From Bacteroidota bacterium (GTDB taxonomy: Bacteria > Bacteroidota > Bacteroidia > UKL13-3): DNA of 64,000 nt. Shown here one piece after another: positions 16,565 to 24,908 of this stretch (its first letter is position 1; each line of letters starts with the position of its first letter). A program made the position numbers and the translations under genes. The notes below the pieces were generated by a model. That model saw only the letters and a list, made by a program, of their open reading frames with translations. It ran no database searches and was not told where the DNA came from. Location: assembly GCA_013298895.1 (NCBI GenBank), contig JAAFJM010000012.1, positions 1 to 64,000 of the forward strand. The letters run 5' to 3'.

Positions 16565-19500
16565 ATGAAAGAAATGAAAAATTCTATTTTAAAAACTAAA
16601 AACTTGTCACGAACAAACGGCAAGAACAACATTTTTAAATACCTAAACCTTTTTGTTATGGTAATGATTCTTGGCGTGAATGGAGTTAAGGGGCAACAAA
16701 GTATTACAGTAAATACGGCAGTTACACAAGATTTCTCTTCAATGAGTTCAACTGCAACAGCAACTTTACCAACTGGTTTTAGAATTGGAACAGATTGGAG
16801 CTCAGGAACAACAGCAACTACACTAGCTTATGGAACTACAGGAACAGGTGCTGTTACTGGTTCATCATCTGGGGGATCAATTAATTGGGCAAATGGTGTT
16901 ACTGGTTCTTCAACTGATAGGTCATTAGGATTCCTAACTACTGGCTCTTTTACATCTCCAAGAAGCATTATATACGCCTTCACCAACAATACAGGTGCTA
17001 CGGTAACTTCAATTAATTTGTCATGGAACTATGAAAAATCAAGATCAGGTAGTAGAGCTTTTGATTGGACATTTTTTCATGGAAGCACCTCAACAGCAGC
17101 AACAGCAGCTACCTCAGGGAATCAATCTTATGCTGCTGATGCAAACAGTACTGTAATTTCTAATCCACCTCTAAGTACTTCCAAATCATTTACAATTTCA
17201 AGTTTATCTATTGCAAATGGAACGACATACTATCTAAGATGGACTTATACTGGAAATGCTGGTAGTACTAACGCACAAGGATTATCTATTGATGATTTCA
17301 GTATTACATTACCGTCATCTACAACTGCACCTCTAGCTCCAACCATGGGAACTATAACTTCCGGAAATCAACAATTATCTGTGGCATTTACTGCAGGTTC
17401 AGATGGTGGTGCTGCTATTACCAATTATGAATATTCAACTAACGGTGGTTCTTCATTTACTGCTTGCTCACCTGCACAAACAACAAGTCCAATAGTAATT
17501 ACTGGTTTAACCAATGGTACAAGTTATAATGTACAAATAAGAGCCGTAAATAGTGTAGGTTCTGGAACTGCTACATCTTCTACTGCTGCAACACCATATA
17601 CCAACCCAGCAGCTCCAACTATTAATTCAATTACTCCTGGAAACACTCAGTTATCAGTAGCATTTACTGCCGGAAATAACGGTGGATCAACCATTACAAA
17701 TTATAAATATTCAATAAATGGAGGTTCTTCATTTACCTCATGTTCTCCTGCACAAACTACTAGTCCAATAGTTATTACTGGTTTAACCAATGGAATTACA
17801 TACGATATACAAATACTTGCAGTAAACTTGGCTGGAGATGGAACAGCTTCTACAACAACATCAGCTACTCCAACGGCCCCTGTAACTCCTACTATTTCTG
17901 TTTCTGGTCCGTTAAGTGCATTAAGTACTACTTATGGTTCACCAAGTAGCACAACAAGCTTTATTGTATCAGGAGCAACTTTATCTGATGATATCTTAAT
18001 AACACCTCCAGCTGGTTATGAAATTTCAAAAACTAGCAATACTACTGGTTTTGCAGGTACTCAAACGTTAACCCAAATCGGAGGAGTTGTGAATTCTACC
18101 ACAATTTATGTTCGATTAGCAGCTACAACAGTAGTTGGAGCAAACTACAGTGGAGATATTATATTATCGAGTTCAGGAGTTAGTCCATCAGCAACTATTG
18201 CAACTTCCACAAGTAGTGTAAGTACAGCCACTTTAACCATAAGTGGATTAACTGGTGATAATAAAAACTATGATGGTGGAACTTCAGCTTCAGTTTCGGG
18301 TACAGCTAGTTTTGTAGGCTTACAAAATGGAGAGACTTTTTCAGTAGCAACAACTCCTACCTATTCATTTGCTTCAAAAAATATTGGAACAGGAATTACT
18401 ATTAACCAAAGTGTTCCTTTTGCAGCACCTAGTTCAAATTATACTGTAACACAACCAACATTAACTGCAAACATAGCTGCTATAAATTTAACAATTACTG
18501 GTGCAACAGTTACTTCAAAAAATTATGATAGATTAACAACTGCTGTAATAACTAGTGGTACATTAAATGGTATAATTGGCTCAGAAACAGTTAATGCTAC
18601 AACAGGAACATTTATTGATAAAAACGTGGGAACATCAAAAGCTGTTACGGTTTTATTATCTGGAGCAGATGCAGGAAATTATACCTTAACACAACCTAAT
18701 GTTACAGGTGATATAAATGCAATAGCCCTTACCATAACCAGTCCTGCTGTAACTTCAAAGGCCTTTGATGGAACTACTTTTGCTACCATTACCGGAACAT
18801 TATCTGGTATTATTTCACCTGATGTTGTTACTTTAGTAGGAACAGGTGTATTTGCTAGTTCAGCACAAGCAAATGGAATTTCAGTAACTTCTACCTCTAC
18901 TTTAGCAGGGGCAGATGCAGGAAATTACATTTTAACACAACCAACAGGATTAACAGGAAATATTACAGCAGCTGCACCAGCATTATTTGCATTTACAGCA
19001 GGTACAGCAGCTGTTACAAGTGGAACTCCTGCTAATTTAACAATTTCTAACTTGTCATCTGCCAATAATGGTGGAACCGTAACAATGATATCAAGTAGTA
19101 CCCCTTCAAGTGGTTATACTGGTGCATCTGGTACTAATAATGCAGGAGCAGCAGCCGTTTCTGGAGCTTTGAATACTGCAACATCAACATATTTTGAATT
19201 TACCTTAACCCCTACTTCAGGTTATTATGTAACACTTTCAAGTATTAGTTTTGGCTCACGTTGTACAGGAACAGGCCCAACTAACTTTGCTGTAAGAAGT
19301 AGTGCAGATGGCTATTCAACAAATGTAGCTACTGGAACACTGACAACTAATTCAACATGGGCATTATATAATCCAACTGTAACCTCAACTTCATCTTTAG
19401 GATCAGCGGCAATAACATTTAGAATTTATGGTTATTCAGGAACTGGTAATACTACAATAGTATGGAGAATTGATGATTTAAGTTTAGGATTAACCGTTAC

Positions 19501-21238
19501 CCAAATGGGTACTAACAATTGGTTAGGAACAAGCGATAATTTATGGAATAATGCAGCAAATTGGTCGGCAGGTGTTCCAAATGGATACAACAATATTCTT
19601 ATTTCAAGTAGTGATGTAGTTTTGAATACTAACCATACAATATACATTGGAACTAGCTTTACATTGTCTGGTACTTCTTCTTTAACTATTAATCCAACTA
19701 AAATATTAACTATTGCGGGAACAGCAGATTTTGGAGGAAAATTAGTAACTTTAAAATCAGATGATACTGGATCAGGTGCCATTGGACAAATATCTGGTAC
19801 CTTAAATAATGCAACAAATATTAATGTTGAAAGATACATACCTGCCTTTGGTTTTAAAAGATATAGATTCTTGTCTTCACCTGTTTCAACAACAGTTGCT
19901 GATTGGAGAAATGAAATATTTATTACTGGTGGAGGTGCTAGTACCGAATTTAGCCAAGTTGGTATCAACAATATCAAATCAAATGGATTAGATTGGACGT
20001 TAAGTGGCGCACCTTCTATGTTTGAATATTCGGAAAACCTAAATTCTGGTAACCTAAATTCAAGATGGGTGGCCATAACAAATGCTTCTAATTCATTAAT
20101 ACCAGGAAAAGGCTACAGAACTTATATAAGAGGAATTAGGAGTAATTCAGGGGTTCTTGATAATTCAGTAACTTCACAATCTGCTGTTACAATTACATCA
20201 GTAGGTACTTTAAATCAAGGTACATTCACCTTACCAACCACTTATAATGGCGCTGGAGATGATAATGGTTGGAATTTAATTGGAAACCCTTACCCATCAA
20301 CTATAGATTGGAGTTCAACAACAGGATGGACGAAAACAAACATTTCAAGTAATATTTATGTGTACAATCCTTCTTCAAATACTTATGGAAGTTATGACGG
20401 ATTAACTGGAACAAATGGCGTAACAAGATACATATCATCTGGACAAGGATTTTTTATAAGAACTACGGGTGCTTCTCCAATTTTAAGTTGTACGGAAAGT
20501 GTAAAATCTGTAAATACAGGAGCAGCGTTGTTTAAAACAGAAAATGCAAATACCCTAAGGATAAAGTTAGTTAAAGATATTAATAATTATGATGAAACTG
20601 TAATTCGTTTTTATGAAGGGAAAGAAAATGAATTTCGCGAAACAGATGATGTCAGAAAATTTATGAATTCAACATTAAACGTGTTCAGTACATTAGGGGA
20701 TAGTCAAAATTTAGCAGTAAACTACTTAAACCCCAATAGCTTAAAAAATTCAATTGTAAAATTAAGTGCCATAGCCAACGAATTAGGTAATTATCAACTT
20801 AATTTTTCTGGAATTAATTCGTTCTTATCAACACCATACATTACCCTAAAAGATAATTACCTAAACACTAAAATTGATTTAAAAGCTAAAGAAACTTATT
20901 CTTTTGATATAACTAATGATATTAACAGTAATAAAGATGGGCGTTTTGAAATTTCATTTACAGAAAATGTAAATTCTAATGTGGAAAATTCATCAGATGA
21001 AGTTTTTATAAATGTTTATCCTAATCCTGTTAACGATATTTTAAACATAAATATTGGTATTTCGGAAAAGAAAAATTATTCATTTACAATTTACAATGCC
21101 ACAGGTGTTGAAATTTTAAAAGGTAAATTGACAAAAAACAACAACCAAATAAATACTGAAAATTGGAATAGTGGAGTTTATATTATTAACATAAATAGTC
21201 AATTCGGAAACCCAAAAAGCATAAAGTTTATTAAATAA
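16565..21238 (+). CDS. Giant secreted multidomain adhesin-like protein with T9SS type A sorting domain
   Basis: The 1557-residue protein has a signal peptide after a basic N-terminus (LNLFVMVMILGVNGVKGQ). Visible modules: an N-terminal jelly-roll-like region to about 255; two fibronectin type III repeats (about 257-343 and 348-435); a TPTISVSG beta domain (about 440-555); three YDG-type repeats with KNYDGG, KNYDRL and KAFDGT (about 556-800); another jelly-roll-like region (803-975); and a region beginning NNWLGTSDNLWNNAANWSAGVPN. The final ~75 residues are the type A sorting domain (VYPNPVNDILNI ... YNATGVEIL ... GVYIININ ... KSIKFIK). Probably it is anchored on the cell surface and binds other cells or polymers. 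Residues are strongly skewed to Thr, Ser, Gly and Asn. Confidence 0.9.
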   Translation: MKEMKNSILKTKNLSRTNGKNNIFKYLNLFVMVMILGVNGVKGQQSITVNTAVTQDFSSMSSTATATLPTGFRIGTDWSSGTTATTLAYGTTGTGAVTGSSSGGSINWANGVTGSSTDRSLGFLTTGSFTSPRSIIYAFTNNTGATVTSINLSWNYEKSRSGSRAFDWTFFHGSTSTAATAATSGNQSYAADANSTVISNPPLSTSKSFTISSLSIANGTTYYLRWTYTGNAGSTNAQGLSIDDFSITLPSSTTAPLAPTMGTITSGNQQLSVAFTAGSDGGAAITNYEYSTNGGSSFTACSPAQTTSPIVITGLTNGTSYNVQIRAVNSVGSGTATSSTAATPYTNPAAPTINSITPGNTQLSVAFTAGNNGGSTITNYKYSINGGSSFTSCSPAQTTSPIVITGLTNGITYDIQILAVNLAGDGTASTTTSATPTAPVTPTISVSGPLSALSTTYGSPSSTTSFIVSGATLSDDILITPPAGYEISKTSNTTGFAGTQTLTQIGGVVNSTTIYVRLAATTVVGANYSGDIILSSSGVSPSATIATSTSSVSTATLTISGLTGDNKNYDGGTSASVSGTASFVGLQNGETFSVATTPTYSFASKNIGTGITINQSVPFAAPSSNYTVTQPTLTANIAAINLTITGATVTSKNYDRLTTAVITSGTLNGIIGSETVNATTGTFIDKNVGTSKAVTVLLSGADAGNYTLTQPNVTGDINAIALTITSPAVTSKAFDGTTFATITGTLSGIISPDVVTLVGTGVFASSAQANGISVTSTSTLAGADAGNYILTQPTGLTGNITAAAPALFAFTAGTAAVTSGTPANLTISNLSSANNGGTVTMISSSTPSSGYTGASGTNNAGAAAVSGALNTATSTYFEFTLTPTSGYYVTLSSISFGSRCTGTGPTNFAVRSSADGYSTNVATGTLTTNSTWALYNPTVTSTSSLGSAAITFRIYGYSGTGNTTIVWRIDDLSLGLTVTQMGTNNWLGTSDNLWNNAANWSAGVPNGYNNILISSSDVVLNTNHTIYIGTSFTLSGTSSLTINPTKILTIAGTADFGGKLVTLKSDDTGSGAIGQISGTLNNATNINVERYIPAFGFKRYRFLSSPVSTTVADWRNEIFITGGGASTEFSQVGINNIKSNGLDWTLSGAPSMFEYSENLNSGNLNSRWVAITNASNSLIPGKGYRTYIRGIRSNSGVLDNSVTSQSAVTITSVGTLNQGTFTLPTTYNGAGDDNGWNLIGNPYPSTIDWSSTTGWTKTNISSNIYVYNPSSNTYGSYDGLTGTNGVTRYISSGQGFFIRTTGASPILSCTESVKSVNTGAALFKTENANTLRIKLVKDINNYDETVIRFYEGKENEFRETDDVRKFMNSTLNVFSTLGDSQNLAVNYLNPNSLKNSIVKLSAIANELGNYQLNFSGINSFLSTPYITLKDNYLNTKIDLKAKETYSFDITNDINSNKDGRFEISFTENVNSNVENSSDEVFINVYPNPVNDILNINIGISEKKNYSFTIYNATGVEILKGKLTKNNNQINTENWNSGVYIININSQFGNPKSIKFIK
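17471..17800 (+). repeat. Near-identical FN3 repeat segments, 276-bp offset
   Basis: The stretches beginning at 17471 and 17747 (both CCTGCACAAA) match almost base for base for about 50 bp (encoding PAQTTSPIVITGLTNG), exactly 92 codons apart. The two FN3 domains are thus a recent in-frame duplication. Confidence 0.75.
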
Positions 21239-21249
21239 ATTAAAAATAT

Positions 21250-21275
21250 GCGGCTGTAAAATAATTTACAGCCGC
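21250..21275 (+). terminator. GC-rich hairpin between the adhesin and the small secreted protein
   Basis: GCGGCTGTAAA (21250-21260) and its exact complement (21265-21275) form an 11-bp stem with a 4-nt loop, 12 bp after the adhesin stop. It is followed by A rather than T, so it may protect an mRNA end or terminate weakly instead of being a classic terminator. Confidence 0.5.
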
Positions 21276-21294
21276 AAAAAAATCAAAATCCAAA

Positions 21295-21528
21295 ATGAAA
21301 AATAAAAATAGAATTTTAAGCACTTTAATCATATTATTTACAATGACATGTTCATTAAATATAAATGCTCAGCCAGGATCAACTACAACAAGTGGAGACC
21401 CTTTTGGAGATGAGCCTCAAGATGTTCCAATAAATCATAATGTATTATTATTAACAATTGCAGGTGCAATTTATGGACTAAAAATCAAAGCTTACAAATT
21501 AAAGCAAAACTCACACAAACTTGAATAA
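21295..21528 (+). CDS. Small secreted or membrane-anchored protein, 77 aa
   Basis: A signal peptide (NRILSTLIILFTMTCSLNINAQ) precedes a short acidic, Pro/Gly-rich linker (GDPFGDEPQDVPINHN), then one hydrophobic segment (VLLLTIAGAIYGLKI) and a basic tail (KAYKLKQN). The tripartite end, a P-I box, hydrophobic helix and basic tail, resembles the PID-CTERM type of short Bacteroidota protein-sorting signal, although the PID box reads PIN here. Its function is unknown. It follows the adhesin by 56 bp with a hairpin between. Confidence 0.65.
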   Translation: MKNKNRILSTLIILFTMTCSLNINAQPGSTTTSGDPFGDEPQDVPINHNVLLLTIAGAIYGLKIKAYKLKQNSHKLE

Positions 21529-21610
21529 TGAATTGTGTGTAAATTAGGAAGAAGAATTAAAAAAAAATATAAATAAATATATTTATATGTATATATTTAC
21601 TGCCATTATT

Positions 21611-22201
21611 ATGTTAGGCAATAGAGATATACTTTTTTTTACTAAGTTAAATAGGATAAAAGTTAAATCCGTATTTAAAGATTTAACTGTTTCAACAATA
21701 ATGCTTGGTTTATTAATGGCTTTTACTAAAATGGTAAAGTTTGTTACACTTTTTATACAAGAATTTAACTCAATTAGAGAGCAATTTTCGAATGAAAAAG
21801 AATCTATTGATAGGGGTTCAAGCTATTTAGTTAATACAATTAATGGTAAAAAGTGGGAGCACAATTATGAACTTAATAATACTGCAGAAAATCTTAGTAA
21901 TCAAATTCAAAGTAATCAGTTAATGTTCTTTATAATCCTAATTATTTCACTTTTAATTTTTGTAGCTTTATACTTTGCAATTGATTTTTTAATTGAATAT
22001 ACCAACAAATTTAAACCTTGGAGTATTGCATTATTACTCATTACATTTGTTTGTAGTGTATTTTACCTAGAAATAACGGATTTAAAAGAAACTGGAAATG
22101 GAATTTGCTTTATGTTTACTACCATGATAAGTATTATTGCTGGAATAATTCTAATTGGCTATACACTTATTTTTCCTAACTATAGGCATGTAGAAGAATA
22201 A
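21611..22201 (+). CDS. Four-helix membrane protein of unknown function, first tandem paralog
   Basis: I do not recognise the family. Four hydrophobic segments are visible: STIMLGLLMAFTKMVKFVT, MFFIILIISLLIFVALYFA, SIALLLITFVCSVFYLEI and FMFTTMISIIAGIILIGYT. A charged loop of about 60 residues lies between helices 1 and 2. Strong blocks shared with the next gene are VFKDLTV, NKFKPWSI and TDLKETGNGICFMFTT. The ATG at 21611 was chosen because it gives 196 residues, the same length as the paralog and with matching N-terminal spacing; an ATG at 21587 is also open. Codon use is as AT-rich as its neighbours. Confidence 0.75.
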   Translation: MLGNRDILFFTKLNRIKVKSVFKDLTVSTIMLGLLMAFTKMVKFVTLFIQEFNSIREQFSNEKESIDRGSSYLVNTINGKKWEHNYELNNTAENLSNQIQSNQLMFFIILIISLLIFVALYFAIDFLIEYTNKFKPWSIALLLITFVCSVFYLEITDLKETGNGICFMFTTMISIIAGIILIGYTLIFPNYRHVEE

Positions 22202-22265
22202 TCAAGTACAATTTAAAGTTAAATGTATTGCAAATGGTATTTTTTTTACTAGTTTTACCACAAAA

Positions 22266-22856
22266 ATGAACAACTTAAATTCCAATAGTGCCACTCATAG
22301 TGTTAAAACAACAACTAAATCTTTCTTTAAAGATCTTACTGTTGCTTCGCTTATGCTTGGTCTACTTATTGCTTTTAATAAATTAATAAAATTTACAACT
22401 TTATTTATTCAAGAGTTTTCTAAATTATTTTCAGATTTAAATGCTGAAAGAGATATTATTGAGAGAGGATCTAAATTCCTATCAACTAACAATACAAACA
22501 AAAATATTGTTGAACATAGCCATGATTTAAATATCAATGCCGAGTTTTTAAGTAGCCAAATAAGTAACAGTCAAATGCTCATTTTTGTGGTATTTTTTTT
22601 ATTTATAGTTGCTTTCATTTTGTTATACCTTGCTATTGATTACCTAATGGAATACATCAATAAATTCAAACCTTGGAGCATTATTTTATTATTGGTAACT
22701 TTTGTCAGTACAGTATTTTATATTGAATTAACAGATTTAAAAGAAACTGGTAATGGTATTTGTTTTATGTTCACTACTCTTATAAGTATTATTACAGGCA
22801 TCATTTTAGTTGGCTATACAATGATTTTTCCTAATTATGTTAAATCAGAACAATAA
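22266..22856 (+). CDS. Four-helix membrane protein of unknown function, second tandem paralog
   Basis: This 196-residue protein is collinear with the preceding one, sharing FFKDLTVASLMLGLL, KFTTLFIQEF, INKFKPWSI, ELTDLKETGNGICFMFTT and IFPNY. The four membrane helices are conserved, while the loop between helices 1 and 2 has diverged (DLNAERDIIERGSKFL here). The pair is a gene duplication and the products may form a heteromer. It lies 64 bp after its sibling and 68 bp before the periplasmic-binding-like gene. The near-invariant TDLKETGNGICFMFTT block suggests a functional core close to the membrane. Confidence 0.75.
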   Translation: MNNLNSNSATHSVKTTTKSFFKDLTVASLMLGLLIAFNKLIKFTTLFIQEFSKLFSDLNAERDIIERGSKFLSTNNTNKNIVEHSHDLNINAEFLSSQISNSQMLIFVVFFLFIVAFILLYLAIDYLMEYINKFKPWSIILLLVTFVSTVFYIELTDLKETGNGICFMFTTLISIITGIILVGYTMIFPNYVKSEQ

Positions 22857-22924
22857 ACTTTATACTTTTTAAAACAAGGTATACAATTACATTTTCTAAT
22901 TGATTTTTGTTTTATTTGCATTTG

Positions 22925-24049
22925 ATGAACAAAACCTTACTAATCATTTTATTTTTTATTTCAATAAAACTCATAGCACAAAGCAAAGATCCAATAAAAA
23001 TTGCTTTGCTTATGCCTTTTTGTGCTAAAAATATCAATCAAAATGCTAATCATAAAAATGCAGATTTGGGAACTGCATGCCGCGAATATTATCAAGGATT
23101 ACTGATAGCTGCGGATAGTTTAAAAAATGCAGGGAATAATATAGAAATTACTGTATTTGATACCGAAAGAGATACTGTAAAATTTAAAAAAATATTACAA
23201 AATGATGCGGTATTAAATGCTGATTTAATAATTGGACCAGTAGTAAAAGAAGGTCAAATTATGATGCAAAACTACAAAAACAAAAAAAACGCGTATCACC
23301 TTTCTCCCCTATTTACATTTACAAAAACAAAAATAAATGATGCTAAGTCTATTTCTGCTTATCCTGACTTGAATTATTATGCAGAATATTTGGTTAATTA
23401 TTTAAACAAAATAGATGCAGCCGGTAATTTAATTGTAGTATATGGAAAAGATGGATCAGACAGGATGCTATCAAACTATTTAAAGCAAATAGTTAAACCA
23501 GAAATGGATTTAAATTTAAAGCATGCAGATATTACCAAACCAAACGATGTGTTACTTCAATTTGATCGTATCAAAAATAATTATGTTTTTCTAGCTTGTG
23601 ATGATGAATCGCAAATCAATTCAATTTTAAAAACCATAGCCGATACTAATAATAATTTTAAGGAAACAACTTTTGGGTTAAGAAAAATAATTGATTTTAA
23701 AGATTTAAACTTTGAGGATTGGGAAGCAACAAACCTACATATCATTACCCCTATTTACATAAACTATAATGATAGTTTAACAAAAAAATTTATTACTACT
23801 TACCGTAATTATCATGAAACAGAACCTAACGAATATGCTTTTGTTGGTTATGATCAATTTATTATGACAGTAAGTAGTTATATTCAAACTAAGGGAACTT
23901 TTAGCAAACTAAATGAGCTAAAACCTTTTGATTTATTAGCTAACAAGTATTTACTAAAAGAAAAAACAGCCTTACCTGGTATTCAAAACTCGTTTTTACA
24001 TATACTAAAATATACACCACAAGGTATGAAGGAAGTAAGTTGGAGGTAA
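22925..24049 (+). CDS. Secreted type 1 periplasmic-binding-protein-like protein
   Basis: A signal peptide (NKTLLIILFFISIKLIAQ) is followed by KIALLMPFCAKN and then ADLIIGPVVKEGQIMMQNY, the pattern of the two-lobed fold seen in amino-acid-binding proteins and in LpoA-type factors. Bacteroidota commonly have such proteins fused to LysM domains; no LysM is seen here. No ABC permease is near, so transport is unlikely to be its role; sensing or a cell-wall role is an inference. The ATG at 22925 gives the better signal peptide than a codon 18 bp upstream. It ends flush against the convergent DUF4197 gene. Confidence 0.75.
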   Translation: MNKTLLIILFFISIKLIAQSKDPIKIALLMPFCAKNINQNANHKNADLGTACREYYQGLLIAADSLKNAGNNIEITVFDTERDTVKFKKILQNDAVLNADLIIGPVVKEGQIMMQNYKNKKNAYHLSPLFTFTKTKINDAKSISAYPDLNYYAEYLVNYLNKIDAAGNLIVVYGKDGSDRMLSNYLKQIVKPEMDLNLKHADITKPNDVLLQFDRIKNNYVFLACDDESQINSILKTIADTNNNFKETTFGLRKIIDFKDLNFEDWEATNLHIITPIYINYNDSLTKKFITTYRNYHETEPNEYAFVGYDQFIMTVSSYIQTKGTFSKLNELKPFDLLANKYLLKEKTALPGIQNSFLHILKYTPQGMKEVSWR

Positions 24050-24811
24050 TTATTTACCCCCAAAAACTCTTTTTAAAATATCTGTAACTTGGTGCAATGG
24101 ATCTTGACGAATTAATTTTTCTTGCTGTTCCAATTTAATAAACAAACCATCAAGGGCTTTTTGAGTAGTGTAAGTGGCTAATGAATTTTGTTTAATTTGA
24201 GGAAACAACATACCGTTTACTGAAGCTAAATTATACCCATCAATTAAATTTTTATATGCTGTTTCAGCTGAGTAACCAAGTACTAGCGGTTTGCTTAATG
24301 ATGTTCTTATTTTAGGAGCAAAGGCATCTGTAAGTTGTTGGTAGGTATTATTCTTTAAGAATACAGTAGCTGCATTTTGATTTCCTTTTAAAATATTAAA
24401 TCCATCCTGAATGCTCATATTGATTATGGCATTTACAAATATAGTTTTAGCTTGTGGGGCGGCATCTTCAGCAGCTTTGTTAATTGCTACAATGGCATCG
24501 TTTAATAATTTTTGACCACCAGGAATTTTAGCTAAATTAGTAACAATTGGTTGTGCTTCGGCAGGCAAAGCCAGTTTTATCAACTCATTACCTAAGTAAC
24601 CGTTTACCCTACTTAATGAAAACACTGAGCTATCAATTCCAACACTTAATGCGTTTTTTAAACCTTTAATAACCTCTTCATTGGTTAAAGGTAATTTTAA
24701 AGTACCCACATTACCCAAGCCTTGCTGTTTGGCTACTTCATTTAAAACATCACACGATGACATACTACTTACAGCCAAAAATGTACTAACATATATAATT
24801 AATTTCTTCAT
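24050..24811 (-). CDS. DUF4197 family lipoprotein
   Basis: The N-terminus MKKLIIYVSTFLAVSSMSSC has a lipobox with Cys at about residue 20, so the mature protein is probably lipid-anchored in the envelope. The rest matches the DUF4197 pattern: NEEVIKGLKNALSVGI, VNGYLGNELIKLALP, INKAAEDAAPQAKTIF, MSIQDGFNILKG and ATVFLKNNTY. It is helical and without enzymatic motif. The function of the family is unknown. The ATG at 24811 was chosen over an upstream frame start because it begins the signal sequence. Its stop abuts that of the convergent binding-protein gene. Confidence 0.88.
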   Translation of the reverse strand: MKKLIIYVSTFLAVSSMSSCDVLNEVAKQQGLGNVGTLKLPLTNEEVIKGLKNALSVGIDSSVFSLSRVNGYLGNELIKLALPAEAQPIVTNLAKIPGGQKLLNDAIVAINKAAEDAAPQAKTIFVNAIINMSIQDGFNILKGNQNAATVFLKNNTYQQLTDAFAPKIRTSLSKPLVLGYSAETAYKNLIDGYNLASVNGMLFPQIKQNSLATYTTQKALDGLFIKLEQQEKLIRQDPLHQVTDILKRVFGGK

Positions 24812-24908
24812 AGGCTGCAATTTTAGCATTTTATTTTTACAAATAATTGGAATTAAACACATCATTTATATATTGCACACTACAAAACAAAAAACAGAAT
24901 AATAAATT

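Noticed and set aside
19432-20076. 214-residue minus-strand frame
   Set aside because: It lies fully inside the adhesin gene on the opposite strand and has no independent start, signal or family resemblance.
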